A DNA stretch of 64,000 bases from contig NZ_MSDF01000054.1 in the NCBI RefSeq assembly GCF_002022275.1, forward strand, positions 62,001 through 126,000, given 5' to 3'. The translations under genes were made by a program, and so were the position numbers. Below the pieces are notes generated by a model. It was not told where the DNA came from, ran no database searches, and saw only the letters and a list, made by a program, of their open reading frames with translations. Positions 63,724 through 64,000 of the stretch are shown here, in pieces. Numbering within the stretch: the first letter of the stretch is position 1; the number at the start of each line of letters is the position of its first letter. This DNA comes from Pseudomonas fluorescens (GTDB lineage: Bacteria; Pseudomonadota; Gammaproteobacteria; Pseudomonadales; Pseudomonadaceae).

Positions 63724-63782
63724 AAAACTCAACACATCACCCCTGTGGGAGCTGGCTTGCCTGCGATGCAGACAACTCGGTC
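63724..63782 (+). repeat. REP-containing direct repeat, copy 1
   Basis: A 59-nt unit holds a single REP core (TGTGGGAGCTGGCTTGCC) followed by TGCGATGCAGACAACTCGGTC. It recurs 218 nt downstream with about four mismatches, all before the REP core. Confidence 0.9.
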
Positions 63783-63804
63783 TGTCAGTAAAGCCGAGGG
63801 GATT

Positions 63805-63938
63805 GATCGTTCCCACGCTCTGCGTGGGAATGCCGCCCTGGACGCTCCGCGTCCCGAAGTCGGCGAGCAGTTAAGGTCCTGCGCCAGGTGACGCAGAGCG
63901 TCACAGGATGCATTCCCACGCAGAGCGTGGGAACGATC
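63805..63938. repeat. second repeat family: 29-bp inverted repeat with inner palindromes
   Basis: GATCGTTCCCACGCTCTGCG, extended to 29 nt (63805-63833), recurs exactly inverted at 63910-63938. Inside lie GGACGCTCCGCGTCC and GTGACGCAGAGCGTCAC, so each end is itself a hairpin. It belongs to a repeat family different from the GTGGGAGC REPs. Confidence 0.88.
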
Positions 63939-63941
63939 GGT

Positions 63942-64000
63942 AAAACCCAACACATCCCCTCTGTGGGAGCTGGCTTGCCTGCGATGCAGACAACTCGGTC
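63942..64000 (+). repeat. REP-containing direct repeat, copy 2 (reaches the window edge)
   Basis: This is the same unit as 63724-63782 at an offset of 218 nt, identical from TGTGGGAGC to the last base of the window. The repeat may continue outside, so its length is a minimum. Confidence 0.88.

Overview
The window looks like chromosome of a fluorescens-group Pseudomonas. The evidence is high-GC coding with short operonic gaps, PraB-type alkane-response proteins, an HSI-II-type type VI secretion (T6SS) locus, a 3-hydroxybutyrate cluster laid out as in P. aeruginosa, and many intergenic palindromes of the Pseudomonas REP/REPIN type (core TGTGGGAGCTGGCTTGCC). I could run no searches. Family calls rest on motifs, length and gene order. 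No rRNA, tRNA, insertion sequence or CRISPR array was recognised.

Layout. 1-9.7 kb (minus strand) is a fatty-acid and alkane block: a partial high-molecular-weight FabG, FadE, FadL, three PraB-family proteins in a row, the membrane alkane hydroxylase AlkB and an alpha/beta hydrolase. At 10-13.3 kb (plus) a Baeyer-Villiger-type flavin monooxygenase, an SDR and a PF10118-type metal-dependent hydrolase form an operon. At 13.3-16.1 kb lie an EIIC-EAL fusion protein and two small genes. 16.1-28.1 kb is an HSI-II-type T6SS locus broken by two deletions. One fuses the first 76 codons of tssA to the last third of clpV, so tssB, tssC, tssE, tssF and tssG are missing. The other fuses the 3' end of tssM to the middle of stp1. 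The kept genes tssL, tssK, tssJ, fha, sfa and hcp look intact, and hcp has a good sigma-54 promoter.

28.1-33.5 kb carries an aldo/keto reductase, a DUF1543 protein, a polyamine-type binding protein with a transaminase and a LuxR-type regulator, and a parvulin. 33.6-39.2 kb is a complete Yej (microcin C/oligopeptide) ABC importer. 39.3-45.3 kb is the 3-hydroxybutyrate unit: sigma-54 activator HbcR, GntP-type permease, BdhA and acetoacetyl-CoA synthetase. It has a sigma-54 promoter and two matching palindromes that could be HbcR sites. A hybrid histidine kinase and a second parvulin follow.

The most striking locus is 48.4-54.2 kb. A 1547-residue toxin-like protein (probably the DUF6543/dermonecrotic-toxin class) overlaps by 7 nt a 393-residue glycosyltransferase. 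The glycosyltransferase carries every catalytic signature of the clostridial TcdA/TcdB glucosyltransferase fold. Both genes are visibly more A+T-rich than their surroundings.

54.2-60.9 kb (minus) encodes an amino-acid ABC importer, RidA, an IclR regulator, a D-serine-dehydratase-like deaminase and KdgK, probably for uptake and deamination of a D- or hydroxy-amino acid. The end holds a small secreted protein, an odd thioredoxin-fold protein, a TerC/CBS/CorC membrane protein and a composite repeat array that runs off the window.
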